Of a stretch of DNA of 45,241 nucleotides, positions 18,280 through 27,092 are shown piece after piece. Both the position numbers and the translations under genes were made by a program. The notes below the pieces were generated by a model. The model did no database searches and was not told the DNA's origin. It worked only from the letters and a program-made list of their open reading frames with translations. Within the stretch, counting starts at the first letter, position 1. The number at the start of each line of letters is the position of its first letter. Source of the DNA: Nitrospira sp. (GTDB lineage: Bacteria > Nitrospirota > Nitrospiria > Nitrospirales > Nitrospiraceae); the NCBI GenBank assembly GCA_024331045.1, contig JANDJC010000022.1:1-45241 (forward strand), read 5' to 3'.

Positions 18280-19521
18280 ATGCCGGTCTATCACTATCGC
18301 GGCTATCGCACCGACGGCGGCTCCGCGACGGGCATCATCGATGCGGAGAATCCGAAAGTCGCGCGGCTCAAACTGCGCAAGGAAGGCATCTTCCCCACCG
18401 AAGTGGCGGAACACACCCGCCCGCTGCTTGGACGCACCGCGGGCACCAAGGGCGAGCTCACCGTTCGCACTGGCCGCGCTGCCGTCATGACCGCCGGTGA
18501 GCTGGCGCTTGTGACTCGGCAATTCGCCACCCTGTTGATCGCGGGCCTGCCGCTCGTTGACGCTCTGGGAGTCATTGTCGATCAGACGGACAAGAAACCC
18601 GTCAAGGCACTGTTCGCGGACATTCGGGAGCAGATCCGTAACGGTCGTTCCCTCAGCGACGTGCTGGAAACGCACCCCAAGGACTTCTCGCGCATTTACG
18701 TGCACATGGTTCGCGCGGGCGAGGCCAGCGGCGCCCTTGATCAGATTCTCACCCGCCTAGCCGACTTTTTGGAAAAACAGTTGGCGCTCAAGCATAAGAT
18801 CACCAACGCCTTGCTCTATCCGGTCCTGATGCTCATTATCGGCATCACCCTGTTGTTCTTTTTGATGACCTTCGTGGTGCCCAAGATTACCGCGGTCTTC
18901 TCGGACATGCATCAAGCGCTACCCTGGCCGACCGTCGCCTTGATGACGGTGAGCAGCTTCTGTTCCGATTACTGGCAGTGGCTGGTCGGCCTCGTGCTTG
19001 GCAGCCTGCTGCTGGTCCAGCGCGCCCTTCACACGGAGCGGGGTCGAATGGCGGCGGATCGGTTGGTTCTGCGGTTGCCGTTGATCGGAGACGTCGCTCG
19101 CAAAGTATCAATCTCCCGGTTGGCCAGCACACTGGCAACCATGTTGGCCAGTGGAGTTCAGCTATTGGACGCCCTGGATGTCGCCAAGCGCGTGATGAAC
19201 AATCGAATCCTGGAAGAGGCAGTTGAAAGCGCCAGGCAGAACATCCGTGAAGGCGAAACGGTCGCCGATCCCTTGAAGCGAAGTGGCGAATTCCCAGCAT
19301 TGGTCACCCACATGATCGCCGTCGGGGAGCGCAGCGGCGAGCTGGAAGAAATGCTCCGTCGGCTGAGCCAGATCTACGACGGCGAGGTGGACCGAGTGAT
19401 CACCCGATTGACCTCGCTCATGGAGCCGATCATGATTTTAGCCATGGGCGGGATCGTTTTTTTCATCGTGGTGGCCATTCTGCTACCCATCTTCGAAATG
19501 GGGCAGATGGTTCGAGCATGA
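18280..19521 (+). CDS. gspF: Type II secretion inner-membrane platform protein GspF
   Basis: A polytopic inner-membrane protein that couples GspE to pseudopilin assembly. 413 residues, standard length. It begins with the family's MPVYHYRGYRTDGG and has two T2SSF domains: TRQFATLLIAGLPLVDALG and ISRLASTLATMLASGVQLLD. Three main membrane segments are visible: MLIIGITLLFFLMTFVV, WLVGLVLGSLLL, and the final IMILAMGGIVFFIVVAILL. The start follows the gspE stop by 2 bp, and the stop overlaps the gspG ATG (ATGA). Confidence 0.95.
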   Translation: MPVYHYRGYRTDGGSATGIIDAENPKVARLKLRKEGIFPTEVAEHTRPLLGRTAGTKGELTVRTGRAAVMTAGELALVTRQFATLLIAGLPLVDALGVIVDQTDKKPVKALFADIREQIRNGRSLSDVLETHPKDFSRIYVHMVRAGEASGALDQILTRLADFLEKQLALKHKITNALLYPVLMLIIGITLLFFLMTFVVPKITAVFSDMHQALPWPTVALMTVSSFCSDYWQWLVGLVLGSLLLVQRALHTERGRMAADRLVLRLPLIGDVARKVSISRLASTLATMLASGVQLLDALDVAKRVMNNRILEEAVESARQNIREGETVADPLKRSGEFPALVTHMIAVGERSGELEEMLRRLSQIYDGEVDRVITRLTSLMEPIMILAMGGIVFFIVVAILLPIFEMGQMVRA

Positions 19522-20009
19522 CGGAGGAGGTGAGAACCGTGCGGAAGTTCAAACGAACGAGAGAATGGATCCAGAGTGGCATCGGCGAACGTGGGTTTAC
19601 CTTTATCGAAATTATGGTCGTCGTGGCCATCCTCGCCATTCTTGCGGCGCTGGTGGTGCCCCGGATCATGGGACGAACCGACGAGGCTAAACGCACGGCG
19701 GCCAAGGTGCAAATCAGAAACATCGAGGGAGCGCTTCAACTGTACAAGTTGGACAACGGCGTCTATCCCTCCACCGAACAGGGCCTTAAAGCCCTGGTCG
19801 AAAAACCGACCGTCGGCGTCATTCCCAAGAAATGGAAACCCGGCGGCTACCTACCCAAACTGCCGGAAGATCCCTGGGGTAATCCCTTTAAATACCTAAG
19901 CCCAAGCCCGCGCGGAGAATATGAAATCATTTCACTGGGCGTCGATGGAGAAGTCGGTGGCGAAGGAGTCAATGCGGACATTTCCAACTGGAATTTGGAT
20001 AAAGATTGA
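19518..20009 (+). CDS. gspG: Major pseudopilin GspG
   Basis: The main subunit of the type II secretion pseudopilus. The prepilin peptidase site is ERG/FTFIEIMVVVAILAIL, with Glu at +5. The C-terminal globular part carries the family's STEQGLKALVEKP, LPEDPWGNPFKY, and the calcium-loop region LGVDGEVGGEGVNAD. The 163-residue length includes a leader of about 26 residues, longer than usual but plausible. It starts within the ATGA overlap with gspF. Confidence 0.95.
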   Translation: MTEEVRTVRKFKRTREWIQSGIGERGFTFIEIMVVVAILAILAALVVPRIMGRTDEAKRTAAKVQIRNIEGALQLYKLDNGVYPSTEQGLKALVEKPTVGVIPKKWKPGGYLPKLPEDPWGNPFKYLSPSPRGEYEIISLGVDGEVGGEGVNADISNWNLDKD

Positions 20010-20670
20010 GCGTCCCTCCAGCCGGTGGCGCGCCGGAGCCGGCTGGAACGCAGACGCCGCTCTCCCCAAGCGGAGCGGGGAAACGGCTTGTTCTGGTGCC
20101 GCTCCCAGAAAGAGGTGGCTGCGTTCATCTCAGGGATTCACCTATCTGGAGCTGCTGCTCGTCGTCTCTCTGGTGGGGATGGTGATGGCCCTCACTGTTC
20201 CGCGGATCACCCTCGGCAATGACTTGAGCGCCACCGGCCGGAAGTTCATCGGGACAATCCGTGCCTTACAGCGAATGGCCGAGGTCGGACAGAAGCCGGT
20301 GAAACTCTATCTCGATCTTGATCGGGGAACCTACTGGGCGATGGTGGTGGACGGCCAGCAAGAACGACGGCCCCTTGACGCCGCCTGGGCCTCTTCCTTG
20401 TCATTTCCTGAAAAGACTCGCGTCGTAGAGGTCCAGGTACGGGGCGTGACGCGCACCTACGGCGTGGCAGAACTCTTATTCTTTCCGAACGGCCGCCTCG
20501 ATCCGGCGATGATTTATATGACCGACGGAGACCATCAGGCCTTGACGCTGATGCTCGATCATCTAACCGGCAACATCAGAACCTTGGATCGACGGCCGGA
20601 GCCGGTGAGGCCTCAGCCGATTCCAGATCGTATCAAAGTGTTGCTGCAGGGGACTTCGTCTCGACCATAA
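19972..20670 (+). CDS. gspH: Minor pseudopilin GspH-like with long leader
   Basis: A GspH-type pseudopilin of 232 residues. The processing site is SSQG/FTYLELLLVVSLVGM with Glu at +5, and the body includes GTIRALQRMAEVGQKPVKLY and the ELLFFPNGRLDPA turn common to GspH. The start was fixed by GAAGGAG at 4 bases before the ATG at 19972, inside gspG; no in-frame ATG, GTG or TTG lies between it and the cleavage site. That gives a basic leader of about 55 residues, where 6-30 is normal. A non-standard start nearer the cleavage site is the alternative. Confidence 0.85.
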   Translation: MRTFPTGIWIKIERPSSRWRAGAGWNADAALPKRSGETACSGAAPRKRWLRSSQGFTYLELLLVVSLVGMVMALTVPRITLGNDLSATGRKFIGTIRALQRMAEVGQKPVKLYLDLDRGTYWAMVVDGQQERRPLDAAWASSLSFPEKTRVVEVQVRGVTRTYGVAELLFFPNGRLDPAMIYMTDGDHQALTLMLDHLTGNIRTLDRRPEPVRPQPIPDRIKVLLQGTSSRP

Positions 20671-20680
20671 CCACTCGGAC

Positions 20681-21103
20681 ATGTCCATGTCCTTCTCTGA
20701 CCAAAACGGCTTTACACTCCTGGAGGTGATGCTGGCCGTCGCACTGCTGGCCCTGGTACTCCCCCTCCTGCTCGGCCTCCGGAACTTCGACGTGGATCTC
20801 CACCGACGGGCTCAGGAAATGATGACCGCCACCATCCTCGCGCAGGAAAAATTGCTGGAAACTGAACTAATTGGCCTGTACCCTATCGGAGAAACTGCCG
20901 GAGAGTTCCGCCCCATTCCCCTCGGCGCTCCGCCCGGCGCTCACGCTGAAGAGCGGCCGATCGGCTACCGCTGGAAACAGACCATCGCGCCGACCCCCCT
21001 TGAGCTGATTCGGGAAGTTCGGGTGACGATTTCCTGGCCGAGGGGGACATCCGAAGAAACGGTCGAGGTCAGCACCTATGTGTTCGCCGGCAATGCGTTT
21101 TAA
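20681..21103 (+). CDS. gspI: Minor pseudopilin GspI
   Basis: A 140-residue minor pseudopilin of the pseudopilus tip complex (I-J-K). The cleavage site is DQNG/FTLLEVMLAVALLAL with Glu at +5. The following segment ILAQEKLLETELIG matches the GspI alpha-helix, and the C-terminal strand part is REVRVTISWPRGTSEETVEV. Either ATG (20681 or 20687) could start it. Its 3' end overlaps the gspJ start by about 11 bp. Confidence 0.92.
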   Translation: MSMSFSDQNGFTLLEVMLAVALLALVLPLLLGLRNFDVDLHRRAQEMMTATILAQEKLLETELIGLYPIGETAGEFRPIPLGAPPGAHAEERPIGYRWKQTIAPTPLELIREVRVTISWPRGTSEETVEVSTYVFAGNAF

Positions 21104-21695
21104 AGCATCGGCCGGATTCACTTTGATTGAGATTCTGATCGCCATTTCGTTGCTCGGCCTCATCGCCACGATGGTGTTTGGATCGCTGATGACCACCAAT
21201 CGCCTCGTCGAGGCAGGACGAGAGTCGTCAAGCCGCGAACAGACCATCAGGCGAGTGCTCCGCGTCATGATCGAGGATCTATCGTTGAGCAGGCACGAGA
21301 GTGCCTTTCCGTGGATGGGGATCAACGGCCTGTATGATGGAAGGCCGGCCGATACCGTCGCATTCCTCTCGATGAACGACGGATCCGGAGGACCGGCAGC
21401 TCGGGAGACCGAATCGATTCGCGTGGTCTACACCAGAGAGGGTGATCGCTTGTGGCGGTATGCGAAAAAAAACCTCTACGGCCTCACCGACGACTCCATC
21501 GACCGGGTAGAGCTGGCAACCCACGTCACCTCGTTCAATCTCCGCTACTTTGACGCTCAAACCCGCACCTGGGTCGATGAATGGAGCGGACTGGGCAAGG
21601 TGCCCAAGGCGGTCCTGATCGAACTGACGATTCAGCCGCCGGAGAAAGAACCCTGGACCGTCCGCGAGTGGGTAACGATCGAGGCGGCTTCATGA
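21093..21695 (+). CDS. gspJ: Minor pseudopilin GspJ
   Basis: A 200-residue minor pseudopilin. The processing site is SAG/FTLIEILIAISLLGLIA with Glu at +5, followed by a helix with RLVEAGRESSSREQTIRRV, and a body with VAFLSMNDG and VELATHVTSFNLRYFD, typical of the GspJ family. The ATG at 21093 gives a short leader (MRFKASAG) of normal size; an ATG at 21078 is also in frame. The stop overlaps the next ATG (ATGA). Confidence 0.92.
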   Translation: MRFKASAGFTLIEILIAISLLGLIATMVFGSLMTTNRLVEAGRESSSREQTIRRVLRVMIEDLSLSRHESAFPWMGINGLYDGRPADTVAFLSMNDGSGGPAARETESIRVVYTREGDRLWRYAKKNLYGLTDDSIDRVELATHVTSFNLRYFDAQTRTWVDEWSGLGKVPKAVLIELTIQPPEKEPWTVREWVTIEAAS

Positions 21696-22573
21696 GCGGC
21701 GGTTGGTTCAACGCCAGAAAGGAACGGCTCGCATGGATCGCAGCCGGTCTCACCACATTCGTGCTGAGCCTGATCGTGACATTTCCCTATGACGCTCTCC
21801 AGCTACGGCTCATCTCTGAACTACAACGGGCGACAGGGTTATCCATCCGAACCGGAGATTGGTCGGTCGCCTGGCCATTGGGCGTCGAGTGGCGGCGAGT
21901 CTCTATCGCCCCAGCGGAGGGAGAGCCAGTAGAAGTGGGCTTGCTCCGTGCCAACCTTCAGTTACTTCCTTTGGTGGGGGGACGTCTCGCTCTCGATCTC
22001 TCCGCCCAAGTGGATGAGACTGCGCTTGCGCCGGGCTTCGGCCGTCTAACACTTTCGTCGTCCTCCTGGTCGATGCAAGGCCCCTGGTCAATGACGGGCC
22101 GGCTTCAGCATGTCGATCTATCCCGGCTGTTTCCCCGCTATCTGACGAGAGGAACACTTGATGGGAACTTTTCCTATCGAAACACCGAACCCGGTTCGGC
22201 CGCCCAGAGCAGAGGGGAAGGGACCTGGACGGTCACGGCAACAAACATAAACATCGACCACATCCCCCTTGGCAACGGACGCACCCTGTCACTCTCGTTT
22301 GTTTCCTTGTCCGCCAGCCTGGACTGTCGAGACTCGTTGTGCACGATCAACGAGCTAAAAGGCGAGGGCGACGATGGCTCCTTCGCGGGAGAGGGAACCC
22401 TCTCGCTTCAACAGCCATTGGGGACCAGCCGCCTGGCGGCGAGCGTCACGATCGTGCCGGGCTTGGGATCGGTCTCAAAAGCCGCGGCCTTGGGGTTACC
22501 GCCGCTCCCGGTGGGGTCCTCCCTCGTGCTCAAGATCGTTGGCCCATTGGCACAACCCCGTATCGCGTTGTAA
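21692..22573 (+). CDS. gspN: Type II secretion protein GspN
   Basis: A 293-residue protein with one N-terminal membrane anchor (LAWIAAGLTTFVLSLIVTFP) and a long beta-rich periplasmic domain of AsmA-like repeats (LLRANLQLLPLVGGRLALDL, VDLSRLFPRYLTRGTLDGNF). This matches GspN of type II systems that carry the optional N subunit. Its exact role is unknown; it is dispensable in several systems. It starts in the ATGA overlap with gspJ; translation starts are also open upstream to 21581, but those codons lie in gspJ. Confidence 0.85.
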   Translation: MSGGWFNARKERLAWIAAGLTTFVLSLIVTFPYDALQLRLISELQRATGLSIRTGDWSVAWPLGVEWRRVSIAPAEGEPVEVGLLRANLQLLPLVGGRLALDLSAQVDETALAPGFGRLTLSSSSWSMQGPWSMTGRLQHVDLSRLFPRYLTRGTLDGNFSYRNTEPGSAAQSRGEGTWTVTATNINIDHIPLGNGRTLSLSFVSLSASLDCRDSLCTINELKGEGDDGSFAGEGTLSLQQPLGTSRLAASVTIVPGLGSVSKAAALGLPPLPVGSSLVLKIVGPLAQPRIAL

Positions 22574-22660
22574 AGTAACCCGGTGTGAGAGCTCGTCCCA
22601 TGAGGAAACATCCAACACCGGTATCACCGACGTGGACCCTCGGCACCGCTGGATCGATCC

Positions 22661-24244
22661 ATGGCGATCGTGACTGAATGTGTGGGACTCGACATCGGGC
22701 AGACGGCCATTAAGGCCGTCCGCTTTCGCCGACGCCTGAGCGGCCGCGAAGCTATCGATTATTTTCACCGGCCCCTGCCGTTCACCAAGCCGGAAGACCT
22801 TGATCCGGCGCGGCGGGCCAAGGCCCTGCGCGGCTTTCTCTGGCAACACGGTCTCTATGCCACCGACCGTTTGGTCACCGCCATTCCTTGTCACGACCTC
22901 TTCGTGCGAACTCTCTCTTTGCCGTTCAAGGACGCGACCAAGCTGACGCAAGTGGTACCGTTCGAAATGGAAAACCTGGTGCCCATGCCGCTCGAAGAAC
23001 TGGCCATTGGAAGCGTCATCCTCCCGCCCGCTCGGTTTTCCAATGGGTCACCCGATGACCAGAAAGGCTCGGAAGTCCTCGTCACCGCCGCGCCGAAGGG
23101 CAAGGTGGCTGAGCATCTGCGGTTTTTAGCCCAGGCTGATATTGAACCATCGGCCGTCAACATCGATGCCCTGGCATTGTTTTCCGTGACGCAATACCTG
23201 CGTGGCGAGCATCAGGACGTTCCCGACAACCTCGTCATCATCGATATAGGCGCCTCAAAAACGACCGTTTGCCTCGTTCACGAGAGGAGGCCGGTCGTGC
23301 TGCGCACCATTTTCTGGGGTGGAAACCACTTGACCCACGCACTGGCAGCACGGCAAGGATGGACGTTCGCGGAAGCCGAGCGCCGGAAACGCAGCCTGCC
23401 GATTGATCAGATGGCGGCGTGGGTGGAGCCATTGGTACGGGAACTGTACGTCACCATCCACGCTTTTGAAGGAACGCAACGTAGCCGTCTGACTCACTGT
23501 TGGGTGTCGGGAGGGGGGAGCAAGCTGCGAGAAATGGCAAGCTTCGTGGCGCGTCAACTGGGCCTTTCCGCCGTGGGTCCGCGGCAAGGATTCGGTCCCG
23601 ACAGCCCGCGCGCATTCTCTATCGCCTTCGGCCTCGCGCTTCACCCCAAACTGGTCAAGCCTCGCTGGCGATTCACGTCTTCCTCTGCCGATCTCGCCCT
23701 CGACTTTAAGACCGCGTGCGGGGAAGACCAGGCCAAGAGCAAGGTGGCCAAGTCAGACGTGCGCCTGGCCGTGGTGGGAGTGTTGCTCCTCGGTCTCCTC
23801 GCGGTGGCGGATTTTACGATCCACTTCGTGCTGCAACATAATCGGGTCTCCGATCTGAAAACCGCCTTGCAGGTCCGCTATGAGCAGGTCTTTGGGGCAA
23901 CGGCCGCGCCAGGTGACGAACTGGATCAAGCCCGGTACCGGATCGCCGCGATCGACAAGGCCCTCGCAATCATCGACGGGTCACGGCACAAGGTGCTGCC
24001 GGCTCTGTCAGCCTTCGTCAAACAGTTGCCGTCCGGCGTGCCGGTCAAAGTTCGTGAATTGACGCTCGATACAGGAACGATTTTGTTGGAAGGAGAAACG
24101 TCGTCGTTCGACGCGGTGGAGAAAATCAAACAGGCCTTTGCCTCAAGCCGCCGCTTCGAGGATGTATCCGTCTCTGAAACCAGAGTCGGCGCCGCGCCAA
24201 ACCAAGTGGTGTTCCGCATGACCGTGACGGTCGCCCAACCATGA
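22661..24244 (+). CDS. gspL: Type II secretion platform protein GspL (PilM-fold)
   Basis: A 527-residue protein. The N-terminal 340 residues have the actin-like ASKHA fold of PilM and GspL: VGLDIGQTAIKAVRF, VTAAPKGKVAEHLRFL, IIDIGASKTTVCLV, WVSGGGSKL. One membrane segment (AVVGVLLLGLLAVADFTIHF) leads to a periplasmic ferredoxin-like PilN/GspL domain. GspL recruits GspE to the membrane and pairs with GspM. The ATP-binding motifs are PilM-like, closer to type IV pilus PilM than in enteric GspL. The stop overlaps the gspM ATG by 4 bp. Confidence 0.9.
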   Translation: MAIVTECVGLDIGQTAIKAVRFRRRLSGREAIDYFHRPLPFTKPEDLDPARRAKALRGFLWQHGLYATDRLVTAIPCHDLFVRTLSLPFKDATKLTQVVPFEMENLVPMPLEELAIGSVILPPARFSNGSPDDQKGSEVLVTAAPKGKVAEHLRFLAQADIEPSAVNIDALALFSVTQYLRGEHQDVPDNLVIIDIGASKTTVCLVHERRPVVLRTIFWGGNHLTHALAARQGWTFAEAERRKRSLPIDQMAAWVEPLVRELYVTIHAFEGTQRSRLTHCWVSGGGSKLREMASFVARQLGLSAVGPRQGFGPDSPRAFSIAFGLALHPKLVKPRWRFTSSSADLALDFKTACGEDQAKSKVAKSDVRLAVVGVLLLGLLAVADFTIHFVLQHNRVSDLKTALQVRYEQVFGATAAPGDELDQARYRIAAIDKALAIIDGSRHKVLPALSAFVKQLPSGVPVKVRELTLDTGTILLEGETSSFDAVEKIKQAFASSRRFEDVSVSETRVGAAPNQVVFRMTVTVAQP

Positions 24245-24792
24245 AACAGCATCTTCAGGAACGATGGCGTCAGCTCACCCCTCGCGAGCGCCTGCTGGTG
24301 CTCATCGGAGGAGTGGTCGTCGGTTTGAGTCTCCTCTTTGTCTTGATCGTTGATCCCCTCCTCGATTCTTACGAGCGGCTCAATCGGCAAGAAGCGCGCA
24401 AGCGGAAGGATCTTCAAGAATTAACGGTACTCGCACAAGAGTACACCGCCAAGCAGGCCCGACTGTTGCAGACCGAGCAACGGTTGCCCGAGACTGGCGG
24501 GCAGTTTTCGCTCCTGGCTTTCATGGAAGAAGCGGCCGGGGCAGCCAATGTCCGCAACCACATCGCCGGCATGCAGCCACAAGTCCAACCGATCTCAAAC
24601 GGCTATGAGGAGACGGCGGTTGATCTCCGGCTTGACGGCGTGTCTCTCCCGCAAGTGTTGGATCTGCTGGTAGCAATCGACCGGGCTCCCTACGATTTGC
24701 AGGTTCGGCATTTGAAAATCCGTCCCAAATTCGACGACCCCGCCAGGCTGGAGACCACCATCCGGGTACTGAGTTATGCGAAGGCACGATGA
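24241..24792 (+). CDS. gspM: Type II secretion protein GspM
   Basis: A 183-residue single-pass protein: short cytoplasmic tail (MKQHLQERWRQLTPRERLL), one membrane helix (VLIGGVVVGLSLLFVLIV), a coiled-coil (YERLNRQEARKRKDLQELTV) and a small periplasmic ferredoxin-like domain ending in ETTIRVLSYAKAR. This layout is that of GspM, the partner of GspL. It overlaps gspL upstream and gspK downstream. Confidence 0.88.
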   Translation: MKQHLQERWRQLTPRERLLVLIGGVVVGLSLLFVLIVDPLLDSYERLNRQEARKRKDLQELTVLAQEYTAKQARLLQTEQRLPETGGQFSLLAFMEEAAGAANVRNHIAGMQPQVQPISNGYEETAVDLRLDGVSLPQVLDLLVAIDRAPYDLQVRHLKIRPKFDDPARLETTIRVLSYAKAR

Positions 24793-25729
24793 AGGGGGCA
24801 TGGCCCTGCTGTTGGCCCTGCTCGTCCTGGCTCTTCTGACGGCGCTCGTCCTTGAATTCGACGCGGAAGCCCGGCGGGAATACCGGGAAGCCGCTTCGTT
24901 CCGTGACCAGGTCAAAACCGGTGCCTTGATGCGAGCCGCCGTACAAGCCGCAAGTGCCGCCCTCCAGCAGGACTTTCTGCTGGATAAACGCAACGGCCAA
25001 CAGTTCGACAGTCTGTCGGACCTGTGGGCACTACCGATCAAGAATTACGCGATCGGTGACGGGCTGCTGAGTGCCCAGATTCAGGACGAGCAGGGCAAGC
25101 TGAACCTCAACGACCTGATCACGGCAGTCGGCGATCCCATCCAATCGAAAACGAAGATCGATCGGGTCCGACGACTCTTTGAATTGCTCCAGATCAATCC
25201 TGATCTCGTCGACGCCCTGGTTGATTGGTTGGATCAGGACGACAATCCCCGGCCAGCCGGCGCCGAGAGCCTGTACTACCAATCGCTCAAGCCCCCTTAT
25301 CGAGCGGCCAACGGCCCGCTCCAGGCACTGAGCGACCTTCGGCTCGTGAAGGGTTTCACACCGGCGATCATTGATCGCTTGGCACGATACGTCACCGTCT
25401 ATCCGATTGAAGGCAACGCGCCGGTGAATATCAACACGGCAGAGCCGGCTGTCATTCAAGCCCTCGATCCAGACATCACAGCCACAATGGCCATGGAAAT
25501 TGTGCAGGGGCGCCCCTACAAGACCAAAGAAGAGCTAAATCGCATTGGGAGTTTCGTCGATATTGGTGCCAAACTACGCGCGTCAGGATCCGTCTACGAC
25601 GTCAAGAGCGACTATTTTTCCGCGCAGCTCACCATCACGGTCAACGAATCAACCAAGACAGCCTTCGCCGTGCTCCATCGAGAACCAAACAAAGGCCGCT
25701 GCGCCGCCAAATATTTGCGGATGTTGTGA
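24776..25729 (+). CDS. gspK: Minor pseudopilin GspK
   Basis: The large tip pseudopilin, 317 residues. The N-terminus is DEGG/MALLLALLVLALLTALVL, without Glu at +5, as usual for GspK. The body has the family's inserted helical domain with the SAM-like fold: KLNLNDLI, VDALVDWLDQDDNPRP, LSDLRLVKGFTPAIIDRLA and APVNINTAEPAVIQALDP. It caps the I-J-K tip. The last gene of the operon, it faces the convergent chemotaxis cluster. Confidence 0.93.
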   Translation: MRRHDEGGMALLLALLVLALLTALVLEFDAEARREYREAASFRDQVKTGALMRAAVQAASAALQQDFLLDKRNGQQFDSLSDLWALPIKNYAIGDGLLSAQIQDEQGKLNLNDLITAVGDPIQSKTKIDRVRRLFELLQINPDLVDALVDWLDQDDNPRPAGAESLYYQSLKPPYRAANGPLQALSDLRLVKGFTPAIIDRLARYVTVYPIEGNAPVNINTAEPAVIQALDPDITATMAMEIVQGRPYKTKEELNRIGSFVDIGAKLRASGSVYDVKSDYFSAQLTITVNESTKTAFAVLHREPNKGRCAAKYLRML

Positions 25730-25769
25730 GCAAACGGCACACGCGTGCTTTGTACTCTGATCGGAAGCG

Positions 25770-26699
25770 TCACAAGGGAGCCGCCCTACCGCCCGCGGAG
25801 CTATCCAAGGTAACCGTGAACGTCACTTCGTTGCCCCGCTCATTATAGGAGAGATCGGGAAACAGAGAGCGAGCCAGTAACACACCGCGCCCGCTCCCTT
25901 CCGTCAGGTCCATCCAATCCAGCTTCCGATTCCACATCGTTCGCCAATCAAAACCGTTCCCCTCATCAATGATGCGATATCGTAGCCGCCGTGCCCGGCT
26001 ATCGCAGGAGACTTCCACGATGACACGCCGATCTCTGAGCGCCGGCCGGGCCGCTCGTTCATGGAGCAAAGTATCGTAACGTCCTTCAGCCACTGCTTGT
26101 TTTTTTTCTTCATGGGAAATTTCCAGATTCCCATGTTCCACGGCATTGAGGAGTAGCTCTTGCAGCGCCCCACGCAAACCGACGCGCACCGTCTCCGATA
26201 CCATCATAGCGGTCATCTGCATCAGCCATAGCACCGTTTCCTCCATAGAAGCCGCGTCGCTTGCCAGAACAAACCGCTGCTCGAACCCCAGCAGAGGAGG
26301 TCGTGGAGCGGCCCCCTGTCCTCCCAAATGCCGAGCACGGGTCAGTATCGCCGTCAATTCTTCCGTGATGATCGGTTTCTGCAAATAGTCCGTCGCCCCC
26401 GCCCGAAACGCCTTGGCGACCATGGGTCCTGACGCTTCCGTCGAAGTTACGATGACCGGACATCTTCGGCCTCGATTCCTCAACGTTTGAATCAAAGCAA
26501 GGCCGGCTTCATCCGATGGGAACAGATCGGTGATCACGATGTCGGGGGACGTTTGTTCCAACGAGGCCACCGCCTCCGAAGGATCCGACGCGGTGATCAC
26601 GGTAAGCCCCAACCGTTCGGCGTCACGGGCCAGACCAGCCCGCAGATCGGGCGAGGGGTCCACCAGCAACACGGTGCAGGACGAGTGAGCTGCCTTCAT
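25770..26699 (-). CDS. Receiver plus HATPase (anti-sigma/partner-switch kinase-like) protein
   Basis: A 309-residue protein. Residues about 8-125 are a response-regulator receiver with phospho-acceptor Asp58 (DIVITDLF) and the conserved Lys in YLQKPI. Residues about 140-300 are a GHKL ATPase of the RsbW/SpoIIAB type: QELLLNAVEHGN, IIDEGNGFDWR and GSGRGVLLARS. No His-phosphorylation domain is present. It probably phosphorylates the STAS partner or binds a sigma-type target under receiver control, which is inference from the adjacent STAS and PP2C genes. It overlaps the Hpt gene by 4 bp. Confidence 0.87.
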   Translation of the reverse strand: MKAAHSSCTVLLVDPSPDLRAGLARDAERLGLTVITASDPSEAVASLEQTSPDIVITDLFPSDEAGLALIQTLRNRGRRCPVIVTSTEASGPMVAKAFRAGATDYLQKPIITEELTAILTRARHLGGQGAAPRPPLLGFEQRFVLASDAASMEETVLWLMQMTAMMVSETVRVGLRGALQELLLNAVEHGNLEISHEEKKQAVAEGRYDTLLHERAARPALRDRRVIVEVSCDSRARRLRYRIIDEGNGFDWRTMWNRKLDWMDLTEGSGRGVLLARSLFPDLSYNERGNEVTFTVTLDSSAGGRAAPL

Positions 26700-27055
26700 G
26701 CCGCCAAATTCTTTTCCAATTCCGTGCGGAGGGCTTCGCAGAGGCGCACCATCTCAGCCTCCAGTTGCTGGAACAATCGGGTTGTTTCTTCCACGTCGCC
26801 GCCCTTTGCCGCCGCCTCCACCGCCTTGGCCGCCTCCACCGCCGCCTCTGCACAAAATTGAAGTACCGATCCTTTCAATCGGTGGGCGGATCGCGCTGCT
26901 GCCGTTGCATCCCGTCGTTCCAAGGCCTGCCGAACCGCCGCCAGATCCTGAGGGCCTTGCTCCAAGAACACCTCGATCATGGCTTGCAAGGTCTCACGGT
27001 CATCATCAACACGACTCAGCGCCTCCCGGAGATCAAACACGGTATTACGATTCAT
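26696..27055 (-). CDS. Stand-alone Hpt phosphotransfer protein
   Basis: A 119-residue histidine phosphotransfer domain and nothing else. The phosphorylatable residue is His58 in SAHRLKGS. The surrounding helices (LQAMIEVFLEQGPQDL, EETTRLFQQLEAEM) form the expected four-helix bundle. It likely passes phosphate to or from the receiver domains of its neighbours (REC-HATPase, REC-PP2C). The ATG follows GCGAGGTG, and the stop overlaps the next gene. Confidence 0.9.
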   Translation of the reverse strand: MNRNTVFDLREALSRVDDDRETLQAMIEVFLEQGPQDLAAVRQALERRDATAAARSAHRLKGSVLQFCAEAAVEAAKAVEAAAKGGDVEETTRLFQQLEAEMVRLCEALRTELEKNLAA

Positions 27056-27092
27056 CCGTCACCTCGCCGATCTCGATTCATGGCACACACCG

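Noticed and set aside
22596..22675. 25-residue frame MRKHPTPVSPTW... before gspL
   Set aside because: It overlaps the gspL start, lacks a ribosome site and resembles no known leader; treated as chance.
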